Positions 8,852 to 16,982 of a stretch of 64,000 nt of DNA are shown piece after piece (position 1 is the first letter of the stretch; each line of letters opens with the position of its first letter). The stretch covers positions 496,001-560,000 of the forward strand of contig NZ_KQ758617.1 of the NCBI RefSeq assembly GCF_001457035.1, in the 5' to 3' direction. The notes under the pieces are model-generated. The model searched no databases and was not told the origin of the DNA. It was given only the letters and a program-made list of their open reading frames with translations. The position numbers and the translations under genes were made by a program. This DNA is from Fictibacillus enclensis (lineage in GTDB: Bacteria; Bacillota; Bacilli; Bacillales; Fictibacillaceae).

Positions 8852-10051
8852 CTGAAATTATCAACAAAGATCCTAGCGGGGCTCGTACTGGGTATTATTG
8901 CAGGTGCTCTGTTAAATGCCTTTTTACCTGGACAAGTGAAAGCAATCGATCATTATGTCCTGTCACCGGTAGGACAAGCATTCATTCGTATCATTCAATT
9001 TATTGTTGTGCCCGTCGTTTTTACATCCTTGATCATCGGATTAACCAGTCTGCAGGGCACAGGAAAAATCGGCTCATATACTCTTAAGCTGCTGCCCTTA
9101 TATATCATTACAAGTGCTGTTGCCTTGGCGATCGGCATGGTTACTGCGTATCTGTTAAAACCGGGTACTGGAGTTTCCATCACCGATGTTGGTCAGGGAC
9201 CTGGCAAAGCACAAAAAAGCCAGTCATTAGTGGATTGGCTCGTCAGCATCGTACCGACCAATCCGTTTGAAGCATTGAGCACGGCCAACCTGCTGCAGGT
9301 GATCATTTCAGCGATACTCATCGGGGTGGCCATGAATCTTGTAAAAGAGAAAGCCAAGCCCTTTTTGGCTCTCGTTGAAAGTGTTTATTCGATTGTCGAG
9401 AAAATCCTGCAAATCATTCTAAAGGTGGCACCACTCGGAGTGTTTGCGCTCATGGCTTCAGTAATCGCTACTCAGGGCTTTGGAGTAGTAAATAAGCTTT
9501 TAATGTATATTCTGGGGCTTATTCTTGCTTTAGCCATCATGGGAGTGGTCTATTATCTAATCCTTCTCATGGTTGGAGCACGGCCAAACAACTTCTTTAA
9601 AAGCTTCTTTCCGTCGTTTTCCTTGGCGTTTGGAACAGCGAGCTCGAATGCCGCTCTTCCTGTAGCGATGGATAATGCGGGTAACCGTTACGGGATGAAA
9701 CGGGAGATTGCCAGCTTTGCTCTGCCGTTTGGAACCGCCTTAAAACGGGATGGAGCAGCCATCTTGCAGGGCTTCAATGCCTTGTTTGTTGCTCAATTTT
9801 TTGATGTGCACATCACTGCTTCACTTATTATTGCTGTATTTGTCAGTGCACTTTTGGTTTCCTTTAGCACAGCAGGTGTACCGGGAGCAGGGATTATCAT
9901 GATGACAACCGTTTTAACCGCAGCCGGACTCCCGCTCGAAGGCATTGCGATCGTAGCCGGTGTTGACCGGTTAACCGACGGGTTCAGAACCGCGTTAAAT
10001 GTAATCGGAAATGTGGCCAATGCCGCAGTCATTGACCGCTGGAATAAATGA
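8852..10051 (+). CDS. Dicarboxylate/amino acid:cation symporter (DAACS)
   Basis: GltP/GltT/DctA-type symporter, about 399 residues, with around eight membrane segments and two re-entrant hairpins. The serine-rich HP1 signature appears as TASSNAALPVAMDNA, and the C-terminal TM7-HP2 region as SFSTAGVPGAGIIM...DRLTDGFRTALNV with the transport-site Asp and Arg. The start is uncertain. The GTG at 8837 lies inside the best ribosome binding site (AGTGGAGGG); the codon with correct 7-base spacing is a CTG at 8852, giving MKLSTKIL, typical of the family. It transports glutamate/aspartate or C4-dicarboxylate with Na+ or H+. A good terminator follows directly. Confidence 0.9.
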   Translation: MKLSTKILAGLVLGIIAGALLNAFLPGQVKAIDHYVLSPVGQAFIRIIQFIVVPVVFTSLIIGLTSLQGTGKIGSYTLKLLPLYIITSAVALAIGMVTAYLLKPGTGVSITDVGQGPGKAQKSQSLVDWLVSIVPTNPFEALSTANLLQVIISAILIGVAMNLVKEKAKPFLALVESVYSIVEKILQIILKVAPLGVFALMASVIATQGFGVVNKLLMYILGLILALAIMGVVYYLILLMVGARPNNFFKSFFPSFSLAFGTASSNAALPVAMDNAGNRYGMKREIASFALPFGTALKRDGAAILQGFNALFVAQFFDVHITASLIIAVFVSALLVSFSTAGVPGAGIIMMTTVLTAAGLPLEGIAIVAGVDRLTDGFRTALNVIGNVANAAVIDRWNK

Positions 10052-10058
10052 AGTCATT

Positions 10059-10087
10059 AAAAAAAGGCCTTTTCGGGCCTTTTTTTG
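10059..10087 (+). terminator. Rho-independent terminator
   Basis: AAAAAAAGGCC-loop-GGGCC and a T7 tract, 8 bases after the symporter stop. It also reads as a terminator on the minus strand and may serve the YitT-type gene coming from the other side. Confidence 0.85.
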
Positions 10088-10111
10088 TGTGCTGCGGCAG
10101 AATCTCGACCT

Positions 10112-10708
10112 TTACCCCCGATACAGTCTTTGAGCACGCGGCATAAAAAGAGAAAGAATCCAGCCGTTGAATAGAGCGGTCATTAGGGTGCCGACTCCAA
10201 TCGGCCCATGGAGGAAATAAGCGAAAGAAAGCACAATCATACTGATCAGGAGGCGGGAGGTGCTAAGGGTGAGGCCGAGTTTTTCCTGAAGAATTAGCAT
10301 GAGCCGGTCCAAAGGGATGGGAGCGATATTTCCCTGTAAATAAAGGGCCGTGCCTATGCCGATCAAAAGCATGCCCAATACGAGCAAAAGAAGCTTGATA
10401 AGAACAGTGTCTGCCAACATCCACCCCCTTAGAGAGAAGTACCAGGCATCGATTCCTGCACCAGTCACAATCGCAGTTCCAAGCGCGAGGAATTCCGGTC
10501 GTTTCCGCAAAAGAACGCCGTTCATGCCCATCATCACCAAAGCGATAATAATCTCCCAGGAACCAACAGTGAGACCAATGGTTCTGAATAGACCAACCAG
10601 GAAGGCATCATAAGGGGAAGTACCGAGATTCGAAATAATGGATAAGGCAATCCCAAGCGTTAAAATTAAAATTCCGATGAAATAAAAAATGAAGCCTTTG
10701 CAGGTCAT
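10112..10708 (-). CDS. YczE/YyaS/YitT family membrane protein
   Basis: Integral membrane protein of 198 residues with five or so transmembrane segments. The N-terminal pattern LGIALSIISNLGTSPYDAF is characteristic of the YczE/YyaS/YitT group; GAGIDAWYF and a PIPLDRLML segment follow. The function of the family is not established. It starts at ATG 10708 with AGGAG at good spacing and is monocistronic, convergent with the symporter. Confidence 0.85.
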   Translation of the reverse strand: MTCKGFIFYFIGILILTLGIALSIISNLGTSPYDAFLVGLFRTIGLTVGSWEIIIALVMMGMNGVLLRKRPEFLALGTAIVTGAGIDAWYFSLRGWMLADTVLIKLLLLVLGMLLIGIGTALYLQGNIAPIPLDRLMLILQEKLGLTLSTSRLLISMIVLSFAYFLHGPIGVGTLMTALFNGWILSLFMPRAQRLYRG

Positions 10709-10840
10709 TTGTCCGCTCCTTTAATGAAAAAAGACCCTGAAAACAAATGTCCAAGGTCCTTTACCTCAATCTATGCAAATAGCTGTTAACACTCACTCAT
10801 CAGATGCGGATTTATTAACCCAAAATTGTTACCGTATAAA

Positions 10841-10888
10841 CATGAGAATTATGATTCAAAAGACTATCCTGATTCTCAGCTTCTCATG
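10841..10888. repeat. Inverted repeat upstream of MFS gene
   Basis: CATGAGAA (10841-10848) and TTCTCATG (10881-10888) are exact inverted arms 32 bases apart, ending beside an AT-rich TAAAAT that could be a -10. A possible operator for the MFS gene starting at 10941; no regulator is assigned. Confidence 0.3.
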
Positions 10889-10940
10889 CTAAAATATGGT
10901 TGTTGTTTAAATTGAGGGTGTGGGGAAGAGGGGAAGCGAG

Positions 10941-12155
10941 ATGTGGGGCAATAAAAACTTTTTATTATTAATGTTTGGGGTAGCGGTTTCTAGCACAGGG
11001 TTATGGGTTGGGATTATCGGTAACCTGGAATTTTTGCAAAAGAACGTAGATTCCTCGTTTTTACAGGCGCTGATCCTATTATCGGGATTTCTTGTCGGCG
11101 TGTTTCTAGCTCCGATGGCAGGAAGGATCATTGATCGGGGAGACAAAAAGAAAATCCTGATCTATTCAGGTTTTGCCAGGTGTCTGGCCATTGGTTTCAT
11201 GTATTTGGCAATCGCTTACAACAATGTATGGTGGATGCTGATCTACACATTCGTGATCGGTATCTCAGGAACTTTTTCCAATCCGGCAATGCAGACCCTC
11301 ATCCCGTTGATTGTGAAAAAAGAAGAGCTGCTGCAGGCGAACGGAGTATATATGAACCTGTTTACAGGGGCAAGGATTGCAGGGACGGCACTGGGAGGAG
11401 TCATGCTGGTTGGCATGTCACTATCTGCTCTATACACTGTGACACTGATTTCCTATGTTATATTGCTGATTGCCACGTTCTATATGAAAGTGGACGTAAC
11501 ACCGAGAGAGAAAACGGAAGGCGGCAAAAAGGAAAGTTTCTTCGGCACATTAAAGGATCTGTATCCGATCGTGAGGGACCAGCACAAAGTGGTGTATGGC
11601 ATCCTTTTATTGATTCCTCCCTATCTGTTTCTTTCTGGATTCAATCTTATGGTGATCGAGATCAGCCAAATCCAGCACTATCCGGGGATCAAAGGGATTC
11701 TTTACACCACCGAGGGATTGTGCGTATTTCTGGGGACGTATCTCGCCAAGCGGTTTTTAAAAGAAGCAAAACTGCCCTATTTATTTGGCATTGTTTTTAT
11801 AAGCGCTCTGGCCCATATTTCTTTGTTTATGGCCAGCCATCTGGTGATGTCGGTCATTTCATTCGGTTTCTTTGGCTTGGCAATGGGGCTGCTGTTTCCG
11901 GTCACAACCACTATTTTTCAGACCGATATTCCGGCAGAATACCACGGCCGTTTCTTCTCAATTAAAGGCATGACTGACAACATTATTTTCCAGATTTTAA
12001 TGCTATTAACCGGTCTGTTTCTTGATACGATTGGATTTGAAAAGATGGTCATCACGTTTGGCGTTTGTTCGTTTATCATTGCTTCACTTATCTATTTGCA
12101 ATACCGAATCCGTGAAAAGCAGAACAGCAGAAAACCGGTTGCGGCTGCAAAATAA
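10941..12155 (+). CDS. MFS transporter
   Basis: Major facilitator protein of about 404 residues with 12 predicted transmembrane segments. The loop 2-3 motif appears as GRIIDRGDKKKIL (a variant of GRLxDRxGRR), as in Bacillus drug or enterobactin-exporter-like MFS proteins. The start at 10941 follows AGAGGGGAAG; an in-frame GTG at 10920 is less well placed. The substrate is unknown, probably efflux. The gene is free-standing. Confidence 0.88.
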   Translation: MWGNKNFLLLMFGVAVSSTGLWVGIIGNLEFLQKNVDSSFLQALILLSGFLVGVFLAPMAGRIIDRGDKKKILIYSGFARCLAIGFMYLAIAYNNVWWMLIYTFVIGISGTFSNPAMQTLIPLIVKKEELLQANGVYMNLFTGARIAGTALGGVMLVGMSLSALYTVTLISYVILLIATFYMKVDVTPREKTEGGKKESFFGTLKDLYPIVRDQHKVVYGILLLIPPYLFLSGFNLMVIEISQIQHYPGIKGILYTTEGLCVFLGTYLAKRFLKEAKLPYLFGIVFISALAHISLFMASHLVMSVISFGFFGLAMGLLFPVTTTIFQTDIPAEYHGRFFSIKGMTDNIIFQILMLLTGLFLDTIGFEKMVITFGVCSFIIASLIYLQYRIREKQNSRKPVAAAK

Positions 12156-12242
12156 ATTTGTTTTCAAGAAGGAAGATGAACAAAAAGAGAGAAGATTAAT
12201 AATGCAATAAAAAGCAATAAGGTAACAGGAAGTTGGGGCAGC

Positions 12243-12473
12243 ATGAAATTTTTGGGGTTATTTCTTGGAATGACTTTTTTAGGTTAATTTTTAATGTTTC
12301 TTACCACCCACTCTGAGTTGGGAATCGTTCTCTTTTTTGCATTCTTTTCAGCCTTGCTCCTTCGCATCATGATCATGCTGTCGGATATTAAAAGGGAGAT
12401 AGGCAGACAAAACAGTATGCTGGAAGTTGCCAACAAACGACGAGTGAAAGTGGAGAGGAAGTTGAACCAGTAG
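12243..12473 (+). pseudogene. Small membrane protein frame interrupted by a stop
   Basis: A frame from ATG 12243 gives 14 hydrophobic residues, then TAA at 12285. The same frame then continues through FLMFLTTHSELG, a membrane segment, and a basic tail to the stop at 12473. The intact part from ATG 12294 could still make a 59-residue single-pass protein. A 15-base sequence is duplicated in tandem at the 3' end (12458-12487), and open coding-like sequence goes on in another frame. This looks like a decayed or recently duplicated small gene. Confidence 0.4.
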
Positions 12474-12597
12474 AAGTTGAACCAGTAGTTTTAAAAGGAG
12501 CAACGTTGCATCAGTTAAGAGAAACCAAGCGTTATATCGCTGCCCGGGAACTCATATGCATGTTTAGTAGGAACATTATTAATGAGGGGGTATTCTT

Positions 12598-12762
12598 ATG
12601 CTTTGGTTATTGCTATTGTTGGTTGCCGCTGCGGTTATGGTCGGAATTTTGGTGCGTATAAGCAAAAGCCACCAAGACTCGGAACCTGAAACTCTATCCA
12701 CTCCATTGCTTGAAACTGAAAAAATAGAAAGCAGCAGCACGCTGAGCGGAGGACCGATGTAA
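12598..12762 (+). CDS. Small single-pass membrane protein, 54 residues
   Basis: Starts at ATG 12598 with GAGGGGG 7 bases upstream. An N-terminal hydrophobic helix rich in Leu, Ala and Val (about residues 1-20) is followed by a short hydrophilic Glu/Ser-rich tail ending SSSTLSGGPM. The stop codon lies inside the stem of a terminator. I recognise no family. The strong ribosome binding site and terminator suggest it is real. Confidence 0.6.
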   Translation: MLWLLLLLVAAAVMVGILVRISKSHQDSEPETLSTPLLETEKIESSSTLSGGPM

Positions 12763-12779
12763 GATCGGTTCTCTTTTTA
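12751..12779 (+). terminator. Rho-independent terminator overlapping a stop codon
   Basis: GGACCGAT-gtaag-ATCGGTTC followed by TCTTTTT. The stem begins within the last codons of the small membrane protein. Confidence 0.7.
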
Positions 12780-12876
12780 AGGTGAAAAATGAAAAAAGTG
12801 GTTGCTTACATAGTAAGTGTGTAGTAAACTGGTAAAGAACACATGTTCGTATAAAAACTTAAAATGAGGTGTCGTG

Positions 12877-13305
12877 ATGATTAAAGGTATTTATCCTTAT
12901 TTGGTGACGAATGGAAACGGTCAGGAAGCAGTAAAGTTTTATGAAAAAGCGTTAAACGCAAAGGTGCTTGGAGTCCAAACGTTTGGTGATATGCCGGATA
13001 ACCCGGAACACCCAACACCGGAAGAAGCGAAAAATCGCGTAATGAATGCCCATCTTAAGGTAGGCGATACAGACTTAATGCTATCCGATACATTCCCTGG
13101 AATGCCTTATCAAACAGGAGACCAGGTAACGATTGCCTTGATCACCGACGACATCCCATCATCGAAAGAAATTTTTGAGAACCTTCGTGAAGGCGGAAAC
13201 GTCATCATGGAAATGCAGGAAACCTTCTGGAGTCCTTCATACGGCCAGATCACGGATAAATATGGCGTCACCTGGCAAATTTCAGCCATGGGTTCAAATC
13301 AATAA
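12877..13305 (+). CDS. VOC family protein (PhnB-like)
   Basis: 142-residue protein of the vicinal oxygen chelate/PhnB-like family. It begins KGIYPYLVTNGNGQEAVKFYEKA and ends with YGQITDKYGVTWQIS, both typical of the family. Members of this group are often annotated as 3-demethylubiquinone methyltransferase-like or glyoxalase-like. Activity cannot be predicted. The start at ATG 12877 has GAGG 7 bases upstream. Monocistronic, closed by a terminator. Confidence 0.85.
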   Translation: MIKGIYPYLVTNGNGQEAVKFYEKALNAKVLGVQTFGDMPDNPEHPTPEEAKNRVMNAHLKVGDTDLMLSDTFPGMPYQTGDQVTIALITDDIPSSKEIFENLREGGNVIMEMQETFWSPSYGQITDKYGVTWQISAMGSNQ

Positions 13306-13317
13306 AAGATTATGAAT

Positions 13318-13347
13318 AAAAAAAGCTGCTTCGGCGGCTTTTTTTAT
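13318..13347 (+). terminator. Rho-independent terminator
   Basis: AAAAAAAGCTGC-ttcg-GCGGCTTTTTTT with a stable tetraloop, just after the VOC gene. Confidence 0.88.
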
Positions 13348-13464
13348 TTGAGAAGAGGAAACGGGGCTTAAGCTGAAGAATGTCTCTTGGAATCAACTAC
13401 TTTCGCTACTTTTCAAAAATTTGGTAAGTTGGAGAAAGAACCAAGTAACAAAGGAGTGCCTGAT

Positions 13465-14289
13465 ATGATTCATCATGTAAAGGAAAGTGCAGAAGGACTT
13501 GAAGAGTTAAGGGCTGATTGTGATCAGTGCTTTGGGCTCTGCTGTGTGGCCTTGCCCTTTGCCAAGTCTGCTGATTTTGCCCTAAACAAAGACAGTGGAA
13601 CGCCATGCCCCAACCTTCAGCACGATAATAAATGCGGCATTCATCAAAATTTAAGAGAAAAAGGCTTTAAAGGCTGCACTGTCTTTGACTGTTTTGGTGC
13701 AGGACAAAAAGTCTCCCAATTGACGTATAAAGGACTGGATTGGCATAAGGACAAGGAACGTGCGCAGGAGATGTTCAACGTTTTCCCGGTTATGCAGCAG
13801 CTTCAAGAAATGCTCTATTATTTAAAGGAAGCACTGAACAGGGAAGAAACCCAATCCATAAAAACGGATTTACAAGACCGCTATGAAACGATCGAAAGTC
13901 TTACAAATATGAAGCCTGAGGCTTTGTTGCTCCTGGATGTACAGGCTCATCGATCCCAAGTGAATGATCTTTTGCTTTGTACCAGTAAACTGGTAAGGAA
14001 GGGAAAAAATGCATCAAAAAAGAAAAGCATCAGTTATTTGGGTGCAAAGCTGCGAAAAGCGGATCTTAAAGGAAGTGACTTTAGAGGTACGCTGCTAATT
14101 GCCGCTGATCTGAGGGATACGGATTTACGAAGATGTGACTGGATTGGTGCAGACCTCAGGGATACAAACTTAAGTGGGGCGGATATAAGAGGAAGTATTT
14201 TTCTTACGCAAATTCAGGTAAACGCCGCAAAAGGGAATCGTAAAACAAAGCTTCCTCCTCACTTAAAGCATCCGGAGCATTGGATGTAG
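13465..14289 (+). CDS. Cys-rich N-terminus plus pentapeptide-repeat C-terminus protein
   Basis: A 274-residue protein of two parts. The N-terminal 85 residues carry a dense cysteine pattern: DCDQCFGLCC, then TPCPNL, NKCGIH, GCTVFDC. This suggests a zinc or Fe-S binding knot. A helical middle follows, then near residues 190-250 an array of A(D/N)LXX pentapeptide repeats (ADLKGSDF, ADLRDTDL, ADLRDTNL, ADIRG), about ten units forming a short right-handed beta helix. The start at 13465 follows AAAGGAG at 8 bases; an upstream TTG extension is not supported. The family's function is unknown to me. Confidence 0.82.
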   Translation: MIHHVKESAEGLEELRADCDQCFGLCCVALPFAKSADFALNKDSGTPCPNLQHDNKCGIHQNLREKGFKGCTVFDCFGAGQKVSQLTYKGLDWHKDKERAQEMFNVFPVMQQLQEMLYYLKEALNREETQSIKTDLQDRYETIESLTNMKPEALLLLDVQAHRSQVNDLLLCTSKLVRKGKNASKKKSISYLGAKLRKADLKGSDFRGTLLIAADLRDTDLRRCDWIGADLRDTNLSGADIRGSIFLTQIQVNAAKGNRKTKLPPHLKHPEHWM

Positions 14290-14366
14290 TTTTAATCCGA
14301 AAATTGGAACTTATGGATCTGTCCGATCGTTATAGGATTAGAAGGAATAAAGAGAGGAGATGACAG

Positions 14367-15359
14367 ATGGTCCCCCCATTTCTGGAACAAAAACTTCAAG
14401 CTTACCGTGATACATATGAACAGTTAAAAGTAGCGCTTAAATGGAAGGTCAGTGACCAGCGAACGCTGATGATGATCGCTTCCATGTATGTGGTCAACAA
14501 CAAGCCTTTTCATTTACAACAATTTTTGAAGGTAAGTGACTATATCAAGGATAACGTCGGTGCTTTTAATACACTGAAATCAACACCCCGATTTACCATT
14601 GGAGCTATGTTGGATGTGTATTTTGACGAGCCGGAAAAAAAGTTTCACGAACTAATTGAGATTTACGAGCAAATGGTCGATGAACGGTTCAGCCGCGGAG
14701 CTTCCACCTACCTGGCAGCACAGGTGTTACTTGGTCAGAAGGAAGAAGGCAATTCCATTCCCATTGATCGTGTGATGAAGGTGTACAAAGGGATGTCGTC
14801 CCATCATTTCTTCCTTACCTCAAGTACCGATTACCCGCTTGCGGTCCTGTTGGCCGGAAGAGATGGAACCGTGGATGAAATAATGGATCATGTAGAGCAT
14901 TTTTATAAGGAGCTCAGCAAGAATGGCTTTTCAAAAGGAAATGACCTGCAGTTCTTAAGCCATATTTTATCTATTGATAGTGAAACAAATCCAGACGAAT
15001 TGGTCCGGCAATCCATAAAGGTATACGACACCTTTAAAACGTCATGGAAGAGGCCAAAGGGAATGCATTACCCGCTGGTCGGTCTTCTCGCTCTGCTAAA
15101 AGACGGGGAAAATGAAGTGCTGACCGTTTTAGAGGCCTCCGACCGTTTAGGCAGCGAAAAACCGTTCAGGTGGCATAAAGATATGAACCTGATCATGGCG
15201 GCCAACTTAACCATGAGTGAAAAGCTGGATAACCCTGCATTACTAGGAACGGGTATCTATGCTGCAGTGGATGCCATCATCCAGGCGCAGCAAGCGGCCA
15301 TGATTGCGGCTGTTTCAGCTGCAACGGTGGTGAGTTCCTCTGGTGATGGAGGGAGTTAA
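14367..15359 (+). CDS. DUF4003 family protein
   Basis: 330-residue soluble helical protein that I recognise as the DUF4003 family found in Bacillaceae (motifs RTLMMIASMYV, GAFNTLKSTPRFTIGAMLDV, RFSRGASTYLAAQVL). There is no known biochemical role. It starts at ATG 14367 with a strong AGAGGAGA site. The C-terminus is Ala- and Ser-rich with a run of small residues, perhaps amphipathic. The next small gene follows closely, so the pair is probably one transcript. Confidence 0.82.
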   Translation: MVPPFLEQKLQAYRDTYEQLKVALKWKVSDQRTLMMIASMYVVNNKPFHLQQFLKVSDYIKDNVGAFNTLKSTPRFTIGAMLDVYFDEPEKKFHELIEIYEQMVDERFSRGASTYLAAQVLLGQKEEGNSIPIDRVMKVYKGMSSHHFFLTSSTDYPLAVLLAGRDGTVDEIMDHVEHFYKELSKNGFSKGNDLQFLSHILSIDSETNPDELVRQSIKVYDTFKTSWKRPKGMHYPLVGLLALLKDGENEVLTVLEASDRLGSEKPFRWHKDMNLIMAANLTMSEKLDNPALLGTGIYAAVDAIIQAQQAAMIAAVSAATVVSSSGDGGS

Positions 15360-15378
15360 GAGTGGAGGAGTGGGCGAT

Positions 15379-15606
15379 ATGGGCATTTTTAGTTTGAACT
15401 ATGATTATAAACACAAGGAAAAGAAAAACGGGAACAGTTTTGTTTCTGTTAGAGATAAAGGTGAAAATGCTTTACTGGAAGTTGAGAAAAAGGGAAATCA
15501 AATTGAACTGGTCACCTACTGGCAGAATGATAAAACCACTAAGTTTAAACTCCCGCTGGAACTGTTTGAGAAAATGTACAAAGACATGATTCAAGACCAT
15601 GACTAG
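15379..15606 (+). CDS. Small hypothetical protein, 75 residues
   Basis: Charged, beta-rich small protein with many Lys and Tyr (FSLNYDYKHKEKKNG). It starts at ATG 15379 behind GGAGGAG and lies 19 bases after the DUF4003 stop, so probably co-transcribed. I recognise no family. Confidence 0.6.
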   Translation: MGIFSLNYDYKHKEKKNGNSFVSVRDKGENALLEVEKKGNQIELVTYWQNDKTTKFKLPLELFEKMYKDMIQDHD

Positions 15607-15620
15607 ATCACTTTTTCTCT

Positions 15621-15656
15621 AAAAAAATGAAAGGGAACCCGAATTGTTCCCTTTCA
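15621..15656 (-). terminator. Rho-independent terminator
   Basis: GAAAGGGAAC (15629) and GTTCCCTTTC (15646) form a perfect 10-bp stem. The T7 tract is on the minus strand, so it serves the GNAT gene arriving from the right. Confidence 0.85.
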
Positions 15657-15733
15657 CCATTCTCTAAACCAGTTACTTGAGTAAAATGGAGACGGGCACA
15701 TTTGCGGAGGAGCTCCATGAAGGTTACTCCAAA

Positions 15734-16246
15734 TTACTCTTCTGTAGGGTTTTCAGGACCGCTAAGTTCCAGTTGATAAAAAGCTAAATCTAGCCATCTA
15801 TTGAATTTAAATCCTGCCTTTTTTATTGTACCAGCATGAACAAAGCCGATGTTCTTATGTATGGCGATGCTTTTCTCATTTGCTGCATCAATCCCGGCAA
15901 TTAAGGTAATATACTCTCTTTGATTGGCAATAGCAATTAATTCTTTCAGCAGGGACGTCCCAATTCCTTTTTTTCGGTATTCCTTATCCACATACACAGA
16001 ATGCTCAACTGAATATTTGTAAGCTGGCCAGGCTCTGAAAGGACCGAATGTGGCAAATCCGACCACTTTGTTATCTTGTTCGTATACAAGTATTGGGTAA
16101 TTCTCATCTCTTTTTTGTTGATACCAAATTTGCCTTTTCTCGAGGGTTTGAGGTTGATAGGCGTATACTGCGGTAGTATTGAGAATGGCGTCATTATAGA
16201 TAGCTAGAATATCCTTTAAATCGTTCGAAGTTGCTTCCCTGATCAT
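15734..16246 (-). CDS. GNAT N-acetyltransferase, phosphinothricin acetyltransferase-like
   Basis: 170-residue GNAT enzyme of the Pat/Bar-like group: IREATSNDLKDILAIYNDAI at the start, the GFATFGPFRAWPAYKYSVEHSVYV core, and the acetyl-CoA motif A region YRKKGIGTSLLKEL. It probably acetylates an amino acid analogue or similar amine. The start at ATG 16246 lies within the 3' part of the truncated EamA gene, with AGGAAG upstream, so translation depends on that transcript. Confidence 0.87.
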   Translation of the reverse strand: MIREATSNDLKDILAIYNDAILNTTAVYAYQPQTLEKRQIWYQQKRDENYPILVYEQDNKVVGFATFGPFRAWPAYKYSVEHSVYVDKEYRKKGIGTSLLKELIAIANQREYITLIAGIDAANEKSIAIHKNIGFVHAGTIKKAGFKFNRWLDLAFYQLELSGPENPTEE

Positions 16247-16607
16247 TCTTTTCTTCCTTTCCTGCTAAGCGAGCGAAAATAACCATAAATGCCGGGGGCG
16301 AAGAAGTGATTATGGCTCCCATTTGTGCTGTAGAAAGCATCGTACCTGTTTCCTGAGCAACAATAGTAATGGCGTTGCCAATGATCCCGATGGCGATAAT
16401 GGTGAAAAAATATTTCTTCTCGATTCGCCACTTTTGTCGTGTGATCAAACCGATAATCAGAAGGGCTAATATAACCACTACATATCGCATCCATACAAGT
16501 TCTAAAGGGGGTATGACTTCTACTACTACTTTGACAACGGCATACATCGCACCCCAAATGCTGGAAGTTAAAATTAAGTATATAGAACCTAATAAAGTGT
16601 TTTTCAT
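16194..16607 (-). pseudogene. Truncated EamA/DMT-family transporter
   Basis: The first 115 or so residues match the N-terminal half of an EamA drug/metabolite transporter (SIYLILTSSIWGAMYAVVKV, about four membrane segments). The frame then turns into a short hydrophilic tail and stops inside the next gene. Full-length members have about 300 residues and ten helices. A deletion seems to have removed the second half and joined the promoter-proximal part to the GNAT gene. The start has GGAGGG at good spacing. Confidence 0.72.
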
Positions 16608-16891
16608 TTTTATTCCCTCCGCTTTTTATTCAGGTCAGAAATGCCCCTAACGGAGAGATGCAGTCACCTTCACTCCATTATGAGCAGAAGGATGCTGCTG
16701 GTACATCATTTTCAAATAATGGGGCCAAAAACATTTTGCTTCACCTCGCGTCTATTCAAACTCTAATTGTGTTTGATTATAGCAAAGATTGTACGGCTTG
16801 ACTTCAAGCTGACACAATAAACAGAGGAGTAATCCACTCAATCGCAAATTTTCAATAATGAGGGTCACTTTTAAAAAAAATTACCTTGCAA
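16608..16891. other. Intergenic region between divergent genes
   Basis: About 280 bases without a supported gene, holding the minus-strand promoter area of the EamA remnant and sequence upstream of the repeat-protein promoter. No recognisable riboswitch was seen. Confidence 0.4.
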
Positions 16892-16930
16892 CTGACATTC
16901 TCCTGACATATTCGCCCGGTAGAGTATGGT
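16892..16930 (+). promoter_or_regulatory. Promoter with 11-bp tandem direct repeats
   Basis: CTGACATTCTC (16892-16902) and CTGACATATTC (16903-16913) are adjacent direct repeats with an 11-base period. This is the usual spacing of OmpR/PhoB-type response regulator half-sites. The second copy contains CTGACA, a 5-of-6 match to a -35, placed 16 bases before TATGGT (16925). The OmpR-type regulator encoded at 18128 is the natural candidate to bind here. Confidence 0.45.
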
Positions 16931-16982
16931 TATAAGGTTCAGACAGCAACGATCCTTATCCACATACTTAGGAGGAATAGAA

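Noticed and set aside
10841-10860. TGAGAATTATGATTCA considered as a Fur or PerR box
   Set aside because: It matches the 7-1-7 Fur pattern poorly in the right half; too weak to call.
16620-16760. Sequence upstream of the EamA remnant checked for a T-box or other riboswitch
   Set aside because: No conserved T-box, SAM or purine riboswitch core and no terminator were seen.
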